Source: Prosthecobacter algae | GTDB taxonomy: Bacteria; Verrucomicrobiota; Verrucomicrobiia; Verrucomicrobiales; Verrucomicrobiaceae | Reading direction: 5' to 3' | NCBI RefSeq assembly: GCF_039542385.1 | Contig: NZ_BAABIA010000004.1 | Span: 62,001 to 126,000 of the forward strand | Length of the DNA stretch: 64,000 nucleotides | Shown: one piece after another, positions 38,399 through 45,375 of the stretch | Numbering within the stretch: position 1 is the stretch's first letter | Layout: every line of letters starts with the position of its first letter | Translations under genes and position numbers: made by a program | The notes under the pieces: model-generated | What the model saw: the letters and a program-made list of their open reading frames with translations, nothing else | Told to the model about the DNA's origin: nothing | The model's database searches: none

Positions 38399-38764
38399 AT
38401 GCGCTGCCGCATCATCAAAGACTTCCGCTTCGAGGCCGCTCAAACGCTGCCTAATCTCCCTGGGAACCATAAGTGCACCCAGATGCATGGCCATAGCTTC
38501 AAAGTGGAGATCGCTGTCGAAGGTGAGGTGGATCCGCACATCGGCTGGGTGTATGACCACGCAGAAATCAGCAAGGCCATGAAACCTCTGCTGGATCGCA
38601 TGGATCATGCCTACCTCAACGAGATCGAGGGCCTGGAGAATCCGACCATCGAAAACATGGCTGCCTGGCTGTGGAAAAAGCTGGCCCCTCAGCTTCCCGG
38701 CCTGTGCGAAATCGTCATCTACGAAACCCCGACGGCGCGCTGTGTTTTTCGTGGGGAGTTCTGA
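38399..38764 (+). CDS. queD: QueD-like 6-carboxytetrahydropterin synthase
   Basis: 121 residues of the 6-pyruvoyl-tetrahydropterin synthase family. Zinc histidines in CTQMHGHSFKVEIAVEG with an earlier FEAAQTLP, and the catalytic MDHAYLNEIEGLENPTIENMA block. In bacteria most members are QueD in queuosine synthesis. ATG 38399 is chosen as family-like; the rest of the que pathway is not in the window, so a folate or biopterin role cannot be excluded. Confidence 0.88.
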   Translation: MRCRIIKDFRFEAAQTLPNLPGNHKCTQMHGHSFKVEIAVEGEVDPHIGWVYDHAEISKAMKPLLDRMDHAYLNEIEGLENPTIENMAAWLWKKLAPQLPGLCEIVIYETPTARCVFRGEF

Positions 38765-38778
38765 GGTGAGATAACCTC
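38763..38778 (+). promoter_or_regulatory. Hairpin covering the RBS of the gene at 38779
   Basis: GAGGT (38763-38767) can pair with ACCTC (38774-38778), just before the ATG at 38779. GAGGTG is also the best Shine-Dalgarno for this start and overlaps the queD stop codon. A ribosome ending on queD would open the hairpin, which suggests translational coupling. Confidence 0.4.
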
Positions 38779-39243
38779 ATGCATTGGACACGCCCTTTTC
38801 AGGTCCTGACGTTGGCGGGGTTCAGCGTCAGTCTGACCTCTCACTTTCTGGCCATCACGGGAACGGTGGAGGCATTCCCTTCCTCAGTCATGATGCTGCA
38901 TGGTGGAGTTTTTATCGTCTTTATTCCTGCGGCCATTGTGGGGAGCCGAGTCGCCAAAGGCAGCCCTCGAAAAGATGTTTGGAAGGTCATGTTGGCCCAC
39001 AGTCCCGCTTGGTTGAGACGGGTTTTCTGGAGCGTATGTATTTACGCCCTCCTCAACTTTATGACCTTTACCTTCACAGTGCCCATGGGGATGCCCACGG
39101 GAAAAGATTCCCCCTTGGGTGTGGGTGCAGCCGTGGTTCGTGCCTTTTCAGGCCATTGGATGGTCTTTTACCTCGCTGCTTTCGTGATCCTTTACTCTGA
39201 AGAGCGCAGGAAACGACAGTCGGCAGAAGAGACCGTCCATTAA
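38779..39243 (+). CDS. Small membrane protein of unknown function
   Basis: 154 residues with about four hydrophobic segments (LTLAGFSVSLTSHFLAITG, MLHGGVFIVFIPAAIVG, VFWSVCIYALLNFMTFTFT, WMVFYLAAFVILYSE). No family recognised. It begins 14 bp after queD and is probably translationally coupled. Its end overlaps the convergent gene by 4 bp. Confidence 0.7.
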   Translation: MHWTRPFQVLTLAGFSVSLTSHFLAITGTVEAFPSSVMMLHGGVFIVFIPAAIVGSRVAKGSPRKDVWKVMLAHSPAWLRRVFWSVCIYALLNFMTFTFTVPMGMPTGKDSPLGVGAAVVRAFSGHWMVFYLAAFVILYSEERRKRQSAEETVH

Positions 39244-39713
39244 CGAAACACCGGCGAAAGCAGGAACGGGCTGGACTCACGGATGGCCGAAGCTTCACGG
39301 CGCTTGCCGGAGCGTTGGCTTTCAAGATGAGCTTTTTTGCCACGGATGTTTTCCACCCGGGTCGAGGTCTGGAAACCGCTCATCGAGAAACGTGGAGTCA
39401 GACGGCTGATCTTGCTGTCCATGGTGCGCAGGCTCTGGACGAGCAGTACAATCAGGGCGGAGTTCAGCACACTGCCGAGAAGCAGCAGGACATACTTGCC
39501 CGCCACCTTGGCCAAAGCAGGCAGCCAGACGGAGGTTTCGGAAAGGAATTTTAAAGCTCCACTCTCTTTGCCAGAGCTCTGGGCTGAGGCGAGATCGAGC
39601 ATGAAAAAGCAGCCCACAAGAACAAAGAGGGCAGCCGTGAGAACAAAGGCAAAATCAAAGCCAGACACTGAAGTCCGGGAAACTCGGCGGGCAGAGGGCT
39701 CTGCCAAGTGCAT
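39240..39713 (-). CDS. Membrane protein of unknown function
   Basis: About 157 residues from ATG 39713 (other in-frame ATGs upstream). Two membrane helices (FAFVLTAALFVLVGCFFML and VAGKYVLLLLGSVLNSALIVLLVQSL) separated by a short polar loop, and a basic C-terminal tail (IRGKKAHLESQRSGKRREA). No family recognised. Lies downstream of parA on the same strand after a 196-bp gap with two dyads. Confidence 0.6.
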   Translation of the reverse strand: MHLAEPSARRVSRTSVSGFDFAFVLTAALFVLVGCFFMLDLASAQSSGKESGALKFLSETSVWLPALAKVAGKYVLLLLGSVLNSALIVLLVQSLRTMDSKISRLTPRFSMSGFQTSTRVENIRGKKAHLESQRSGKRREASAIRESSPFLLSPVFR

Positions 39714-39794
39714 GATCGGGGTGGCAGGACGGATCATAATAATTGGAGCGGATAATAGACTCCATACGCTATGTGCCAACTAAATATTTAGGTA

Positions 39795-39829
39795 AGTTAA
39801 TATTTTTATTAACTACTGTTCTTTAGAAC
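39795..39829. repeat. Two adjacent AT-rich inverted repeats
   Basis: AGTTAATA (39795-39802) pairs with TATTAACT (39807-39814) around TTTT. Three bases later GTTCT and AGAAC (39818-39829) form a second dyad with a TT centre. They sit between parA and the downstream membrane protein gene and may be an operator or a terminator for parA. Confidence 0.5.
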
Positions 39830-39909
39830 AACTAAGTTGGTGTTAAACTAGATGCACTTATCCCGAGTTAGCTCACTGCGGTTGCAGTGACGGCCCTGGC
39901 CACACCTCG

Positions 39910-40683
39910 TCACTTGTTGGCTCGCCGGGCCATGAACTCTTCCGCCAGGGCCCGGTAGGCCTGGGCCCCGCGTCCATTGGCTTCATACTCGACGATGGTC
40001 TTGCCGTAGCTCGGGGCCTCACCCAGGCGCACGGTGCGAGGGATGATGGTATTATAAATGACCTCGGCAAAGTAGCTCTTCACATCGTTGACGACCTGGT
40101 TGGCCAGATTGGCACGCTGATCGTACATCGTCATGACGATGCCTTCCAGGAGGAGGTTGGGATTGACCCCACAGTCGCGGATCTGCTGCACCACCTGCAC
40201 AATGCTCGAAAGGCCTTCAAGACCGAAGTACTCACACTGGATCGGCACCAGCATTTCATCGGCCGCAGCCAGGGCTGAGGTCATCAGGACGCCCAGGGAA
40301 GGGGGGCAGTCCAGAAAGGCGTAGTCAAAATGGTTCGACTGGCGGAGCTGGTCCAGCACCTCGCGGAGGCGGGTGAGGTGGTTGCCTCGCTGGGCGAGTT
40401 CGATCTCGCAGCCCGCCAGTTCCTGGTGGCTGCGGATGATGGAAAGATTGGGCAGCCGGGTGCTGCGGATGACTTCGTGAGGGTCGGAGCCTTCGACCAG
40501 AGCCGAATAGATGCTGCCGCCCTCTTCCTTGGCCAGGCCCAGGCCGCTGGTGGCATTGCCCTGGGAGTCCAGGTCAATAAGCAGGCAGCGCACGCCTCGC
40601 TGGGCGAGACAGGCAGACAGGTTGACGGCGGTGGTGGTTTTACCCACTCCGCCCTTTTGATTGGTGATCGCGACTATCCGCAT
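39910..40683 (-). CDS. parA: ParA-family ATPase
   Basis: 257 residues, Soj-like. Deviant Walker A KGGVGKTTTAVNLSACLA at the N-terminus, LLIDLDSQGNATSGLG and the FLDCPPSLGVL Walker B region, ending in EYEANGRGAQAYRALAEEF typical of chromosomal Soj. Normally works with ParB and parS sites in segregation. No parB, gidA/gidB or parS-like site was found nearby, so this copy is separated from its usual cluster. Divergent from the SNF2 helicase with only 54 bp between the starts. Confidence 0.93.
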   Translation of the reverse strand: MRIVAITNQKGGVGKTTTAVNLSACLAQRGVRCLLIDLDSQGNATSGLGLAKEEGGSIYSALVEGSDPHEVIRSTRLPNLSIIRSHQELAGCEIELAQRGNHLTRLREVLDQLRQSNHFDYAFLDCPPSLGVLMTSALAAADEMLVPIQCEYFGLEGLSSIVQVVQQIRDCGVNPNLLLEGIVMTMYDQRANLANQVVNDVKSYFAEVIYNTIIPRTVRLGEAPSYGKTIVEYEANGRGAQAYRALAEEFMARRANK

Positions 40684-40737
40684 AAGTTGCCTTGACGGGC
40701 GACATTGAACGGGAACCATGCCCCGCGCCAGAAAGAA

Positions 40738-43700
40738 ATGGAATTCACGGAGAAATGGTTGGGAGAAATCGGTGGCTGGCAGGCCATGAAGGCCGCGCGT
40801 GGCCTCGTGGAAGCCGGTCTTGTGGAACTGCAGACCGCAGAGGCCGGCCTTGTGCGTGGTCTGGCCGGCAGTGGGAAAATGAAGTTTTCCTGTGGACTTC
40901 GCATCAAAGGCCGCAGCGATGTGGACAACCTTTGCACCTGCCCCGCAGCCCGCCGGAGCATGATCTGTGAGCATTCCCTGGCTGTGGCACTGGTGCATCT
41001 TCGGCCAGCCAGCGCTCGCCCAGCCCCTGTCTCAGGCCGTCCATCGGGAGGGGCGGTGCCACCACCTGCCAGGAGCGCGGGTCCCGTTCCTGCCGCTCCA
41101 AAGGCACGTGTGCCCCGGCGTGTCCCTGGGCGCTACTCCTTATTTTTGCCGGAAACGCTGCTCCTGGGAACGGCACGTGAACCGCTGGGAGCCTACGTGA
41201 AATTTGAGGCGGGAGGCGAGGCTGAGGAATCCCTGCTGGCGGCTTGGTTGGCGGAGCAGGGAATCCAGGCTCAAAGCGCCCCCCTGTCTCTCAATGCAAA
41301 GGTCCTGGCGGAGATGTTTCCGCTTTTGTCAGGTCATCCACGGGTGATTGCTGGAAAACCCTCGGGAGGTGGCAAGGGGGTGGCCGTGGCTGCCGAACCC
41401 ATGCGGCTGCCCCTGCTGATCGAGGCCAAGGGTGGGCAGGTGGATCTCAGGCTGGAGGGAGGCGGCCAGGGGCCTCTTTTTAAATCCGACCCAGGCGGGT
41501 GGTGGGTCTGTCGTGAGACTTCGAGTCTCTTTTCGTTGCCACGGTCCGAAAGTGAAGTGAGTCGGGTCTTGGCGGAGTTGCCGGCGATGCGTCCGCTTTC
41601 CTGGTTGGTCGCTCACCGGGAGGCTCTGGCCGACGTGTTCCAGATTGAAATGCGCGGTGCTGCCCTGGAGAAATTCCACGTGGCCCCGGTGCCCTGTACG
41701 TTCGAATTGCACTTGGACGGTTCGTTCCAGGCTGCCGATGTGACCCTTTCCGCCGAGTATCAGGGGCGACGTTGGGGCATTACCTCCGGGAAGGTACCAA
41801 CATCCGTTGAGAGCATTTTTCCCATTCAGGATCAAGAATCAACGGGAACTTTTTACGTTTTCAACAGGCAGGCTGAATCCAGGCTTTTGGCCCGGCTTCA
41901 GTTTATGGGCTTCAAGTCAGCCGGGATGAAACTGGGAACCGTGGATACCGAGGTTTTTCGCCTGATGGGGCAGGAAAATGTGATGCGGTTTTTTGCTTCA
42001 GACCTGCCGCGTCTGCGTCACGAAGTGCTGGTTGTTGAGGGGGATAAATGGCGGGCGGCCACCCGTGGGGTGGGGCGCATCCAGCCTCAGGTCCGCGAGG
42101 TGCCCGCCAATGGCGAGCGCGGGGCGGGTTCAGACTGGTTGGCGGTGGAGTTTGGCTATGAATCTCCCGATGGGTTCCGCCTTCCCAGGGCGGAGGTGCT
42201 GCGGTTGGTCCGCTCGGGCCAGCGAAGTGTGCAGGGGAAAAATGGCAAAAAGTACCTTCTGGACCTCCAGGAGGTGGAGGAGTTTGAGGATACCCTGAAG
42301 GATGTGCCGCTCCAGATTACCCCGGATGGAGCCAAGATCAGTTCCCTTCACGCCGGGTATTTCCTGCCGGAATCAGACACAGCGGCCTCGCTGCCGGGGG
42401 AAAAAGAGACTCTGGGTCTCCTCGGTGATCTGGGGGGGCGTCTGCGCCCTTATCAGCTCTTGGGGGTTCGCTGGATGACTTCCCTGGTCCAGGCGGGCCG
42501 TGGCGGCCTTCTGGGGGACGAGATGGGGCTTGGCAAAACGGTCCAGAGCATCGCGCTGGTAGCCAGTTTTCTATCCCAGCGGCAGCGTCAGGAGCCGGTT
42601 TTGATTGTCTGCCCGAAATCCCTGTGCGGAAACTGGCTGGCGGAGTTTGAGCGCTTTGCCCCCCATTTAAAGGTGACCATCTCCCAAGGGAGCAAGCGTG
42701 AAAGCGTGTTGAATAATATTAACGATTTTAACGTGATAATAACCACTTATCAGTTGGTGGTTAGAGATGTTGATCAATTAAAGATTCAAAAATTTGGCTT
42801 CATTTTATTGGATGAAGCCAGCTACATTCGGAATCCCGATACGGATGCTGCCAAATGCCTGCGTAGCCTGAAGGCCCACGCTCGCGTCGCCCTGACGGGA
42901 ACCCCGGTGGAAAACAGCACCCGGGATCTGTGGTCCATCTTCCAGTTCCTTCTCCCTGGTTACCTGGGCAGCCGGGAAAACTTCAAGGAGCGGTTTGATC
43001 AGCCGATCCAGACGGCCCTGGGAACTCCGGCTGGGCAGGCGGCGAGTGAGCGTCTGAAGAAACTCATTCGCCCGTATTTTCTGCGGCGCACCAAGCGGGA
43101 GGTGCTGAAGGACCTGCCGGATAAGATCGAACAGGTACTGTGGTGCGATCCTTCACCAGCGCAGGGTGAGGTCTATCGGCGTCTGCTTGAGGAAGGTCGC
43201 GAGGAGATCAAGGCTGCACGCAAACGTTCCGGCCAAGGCGGGGCGAAGATGACCATGTTCACCGTGCTGCTCCGTCTGCGCCAGGCTTGCTGTGATTTAC
43301 GTCTCACCGGCTTGCAGGGGGATACTATAGGCAAGCTGGACCGGGAGGATCTGTCTGGGAAATGGCCCATGCTGCAGGAGCGCCTGGAATCCATCATCGA
43401 TGGTGGTGGAAAAGTTCTTATATTCAGCCAGTTCGTTCAATATTTACGTTTGGTTCGTGATTATTTGGGCGAACAAAAAACCTCGTATGCCTATCTGGAT
43501 GGTGGCAGTCAGGATCGCGATGCCCAGGTGAAGACTTTCCAGTCGGATCCTTCCTGCCGGGTCTTCCTCATCAGTCTCAAGGCCGGTGGCTACGGGCTGA
43601 ACCTTACCGCCGCAGACCACGTCATTCTGCTGGACCCCTGGTGGAACCCGGCGGTGGAATCGCAGGCCATTGACCGTGCCCACCGTATCGGTCAGCAGCG

Positions 43701-43863
43701 GGTGGTCACCGCCTACCGTCTGGCGATCCGGGGGACGGTGGAGGAGCGAATCCTGGCTCTCCAGGCGAAAAAACGCGGTCTGGTGGAGGCGGCGCTGGAT
43801 GAGCAGTCGCCTCTCATGGCGGGGCTTTTGGAGAGCGATCTTGAGTCCCTGATTGCGGATTGA
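40738..43863 (+). CDS. SWIM zinc finger / SNF2-family helicase
   Basis: 1041 residues. Near the N-terminus a SWIM zinc finger is seen (C66-T-C68, then C77-E-H79 in MICEHSLA). A ~450-residue middle region follows. The SNF2 ATPase has Walker A in LGDEMGLGKTVQS (~residue 600), motif II DEAS at 692 and motif VI QAIDRAHRIGQQR at ~978. Such proteins translocate on double-stranded DNA or remodel protein-DNA or RNA polymerase complexes; the target is unknown. Start ATG 40738 is chosen with AGAAAG upstream. The region around motif II has unusually low G+C (see findings). Confidence 0.92.
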   Translation: MEFTEKWLGEIGGWQAMKAARGLVEAGLVELQTAEAGLVRGLAGSGKMKFSCGLRIKGRSDVDNLCTCPAARRSMICEHSLAVALVHLRPASARPAPVSGRPSGGAVPPPARSAGPVPAAPKARVPRRVPGRYSLFLPETLLLGTAREPLGAYVKFEAGGEAEESLLAAWLAEQGIQAQSAPLSLNAKVLAEMFPLLSGHPRVIAGKPSGGGKGVAVAAEPMRLPLLIEAKGGQVDLRLEGGGQGPLFKSDPGGWWVCRETSSLFSLPRSESEVSRVLAELPAMRPLSWLVAHREALADVFQIEMRGAALEKFHVAPVPCTFELHLDGSFQAADVTLSAEYQGRRWGITSGKVPTSVESIFPIQDQESTGTFYVFNRQAESRLLARLQFMGFKSAGMKLGTVDTEVFRLMGQENVMRFFASDLPRLRHEVLVVEGDKWRAATRGVGRIQPQVREVPANGERGAGSDWLAVEFGYESPDGFRLPRAEVLRLVRSGQRSVQGKNGKKYLLDLQEVEEFEDTLKDVPLQITPDGAKISSLHAGYFLPESDTAASLPGEKETLGLLGDLGGRLRPYQLLGVRWMTSLVQAGRGGLLGDEMGLGKTVQSIALVASFLSQRQRQEPVLIVCPKSLCGNWLAEFERFAPHLKVTISQGSKRESVLNNINDFNVIITTYQLVVRDVDQLKIQKFGFILLDEASYIRNPDTDAAKCLRSLKAHARVALTGTPVENSTRDLWSIFQFLLPGYLGSRENFKERFDQPIQTALGTPAGQAASERLKKLIRPYFLRRTKREVLKDLPDKIEQVLWCDPSPAQGEVYRRLLEEGREEIKAARKRSGQGGAKMTMFTVLLRLRQACCDLRLTGLQGDTIGKLDREDLSGKWPMLQERLESIIDGGGKVLIFSQFVQYLRLVRDYLGEQKTSYAYLDGGSQDRDAQVKTFQSDPSCRVFLISLKAGGYGLNLTAADHVILLDPWWNPAVESQAIDRAHRIGQQRVVTAYRLAIRGTVEERILALQAKKRGLVEAALDEQSPLMAGLLESDLESLIAD

Positions 43864-43997
43864 GAAGTTCGGAGGGTGATTTGACTTGGACCGGTGTGTC
43901 AGAAAAGTGACCCGATGCGGTTGGTTTCTTATCACCACCGATTTAAGTCTGCCCTGCTGGGAATCCGGCCCGAATACTGCTTCTTCTCTCCCCAAGT

Positions 43998-44324
43998 ATG
44001 ACCTCCACTCCTGTCCCTTGGAAGATTCTTTCCTCATCTGCCACTTTCAATGTCCTCAGTGAGGGCTGGAACCTGGCGGAAATTGAAGCTGGTGAGGAGC
44101 AAACCCGCAGCTTCAGTGTGGAGATCGTCTTTGATTCTCCCTTCTTGGCCACGCCGGTCGTCCAACTCGGAATCTCCAGTTTTGACATTGATCAGCGCGA
44201 CAGTGCCCGCCTGACCGTCCTGGCCACTCAAATTACTGAATCTGGATTCACAGCCGTCATTTCCACCTGGGCCAACACGCGGGTTTACGCCGCCGGCTTC
44301 AACTGGTTTGCGATTGGGGCATAG
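43998..44324 (+). CDS. H-type lectin domain protein
   Basis: 108 residues, nearly all one H-type lectin domain (Helix pomatia agglutinin/discoidin C-terminal type): FDSPFLATPVVQLGISSFDID, then ARLTVLATQITESGFTAVISTW and a final W in FNWFAIGA. These domains bind N-acetylgalactosamine and similar sugars as trimers or hexamers. No signal peptide, so export is unexplained. Between the SNF2 gene and a secreted carboxypeptidase on the same strand. Confidence 0.75.
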   Translation: MTSTPVPWKILSSSATFNVLSEGWNLAEIEAGEEQTRSFSVEIVFDSPFLATPVVQLGISSFDIDQRDSARLTVLATQITESGFTAVISTWANTRVYAAGFNWFAIGA

Positions 44325-44385
44325 GCCAAGCCCCCATTGCTTCATTGCAAGCCGATGAGGTTCTGGCGCGTTGGTGAAGGCAGTT

Positions 44386-45312
44386 ATGAAATGCTTCCTC
44401 CGTTCTACGTGTGCTTCCCTGATGATACAGACCTGTCTTGTCAGTTCGGCTGCCGAGGAAGATCTGAGTGCGCCGCCGGTGGTCACTGCGAAATCCTGGG
44501 CGATCGTGGACGCCAAGACGGGTAGCCTATTATGGGGAGACTTGGCGGGTGAACCGCGCAAGGCGGCCAGCACGGCAAAGATGATGTGCGCCCTGGTGGT
44601 CTTGCAGATGGCGGAAAAGGAGACCTCGATTTTCGAGGAATGGGTGACGTTCTCCAAAGTCGCCAGCAGCACACCCGGATCCACGGCCGGGATCAAAGCC
44701 GGGGAGAAGGTGAAGGTGCGGGATTGTCTCTATGGCCTGCTGCTCCCTTCCGGCAATGATGCGGGCAATGCCCTGGCTGAACATCTGAATGCACGACTGG
44801 CCGGACCCGATGAGGCAATGCTGAAAGCGGGCATGGATAATCCGACTCTGAAAAGCCGGGTGAATTTCATTGCCGAGATGAACCGTGTAGCCCGCCAGAT
44901 CGGGATGACGAAGACGGTCTATCGCTCCGCCTACGGGGATGGGGGGACGGACAAGGACCTGACGACGACGGCAAGCGATCTCTGCCGATTGGCGGTAAAG
45001 GTGATGAGCTCGGAAACCTTCCGAACCTGTGTCCGCACTCAGCATCATGAAGCCGTGGTGAGGACGGGGGCTAAGTCCACCCGGCAGGTGACCTGGGAAA
45101 ATAGCAATGCCTTGCTGGCCTTGGACATGGGTTACGATGGTATCAAAACGGGTCTCACCAACCAGGCGGGGCACTGCCTGGTGGCCAGTGCGCATCGTGG
45201 CGGTGATCATCTTTATGGGGTGGTTCTAGGGAGTTCCTCCGCCGATGGACGTTATGCCGATATGCGGAATCTCTTTCGCTGGGCCTGGAAGCAGCGTCCT
45301 GCTAGGCCGTAA
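44386..45312 (+). CDS. D-alanyl-D-alanine carboxypeptidase (DacA-like)
   Basis: About 308 residues with an N-terminal signal-like segment (FLRSTCASLMIQTCLVSSA). Low-molecular-weight penicillin-binding protein motifs are all present: SxxK in ASTAKMM, SxN in LPSGNDAGN and KTG in GIKTGLTNQAG. Trims pentapeptides of peptidoglycan in the periplasm. No C-terminal membrane anchor helix is visible. The start is uncertain (ATG 44386; other starts nearby). Confidence 0.9.
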   Translation: MKCFLRSTCASLMIQTCLVSSAAEEDLSAPPVVTAKSWAIVDAKTGSLLWGDLAGEPRKAASTAKMMCALVVLQMAEKETSIFEEWVTFSKVASSTPGSTAGIKAGEKVKVRDCLYGLLLPSGNDAGNALAEHLNARLAGPDEAMLKAGMDNPTLKSRVNFIAEMNRVARQIGMTKTVYRSAYGDGGTDKDLTTTASDLCRLAVKVMSSETFRTCVRTQHHEAVVRTGAKSTRQVTWENSNALLALDMGYDGIKTGLTNQAGHCLVASAHRGGDHLYGVVLGSSSADGRYADMRNLFRWAWKQRPARP

Positions 45313-45317
45313 AAGAA

Positions 45318-45349
45318 AAATGCGTGCGCCGTTGAGGGCGCACGCATTT
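45318..45349 (-). terminator. Intrinsic terminator after the DUF6600 gene
   Basis: A perfect 13-bp stem, AAATGCGTGCGCC (45318-45330) and GGCGCACGCATTT (45337-45349), with a 6-nt loop. On the minus strand it is followed by a T-rich tail (TTTTTCTTTT across 45320-45311). On the plus strand no T-run follows, though the stem may also stop the converging carboxypeptidase transcript. Confidence 0.92.
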
Positions 45350-45375
45350 GGGGGATGCTTCGAAGCGATCAGAGA

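Noticed and set aside
40684-40737. Search for a parS-like site near parA
   Set aside because: No sequence close to the 16-bp parS palindrome was seen in the divergent region or around the gene.
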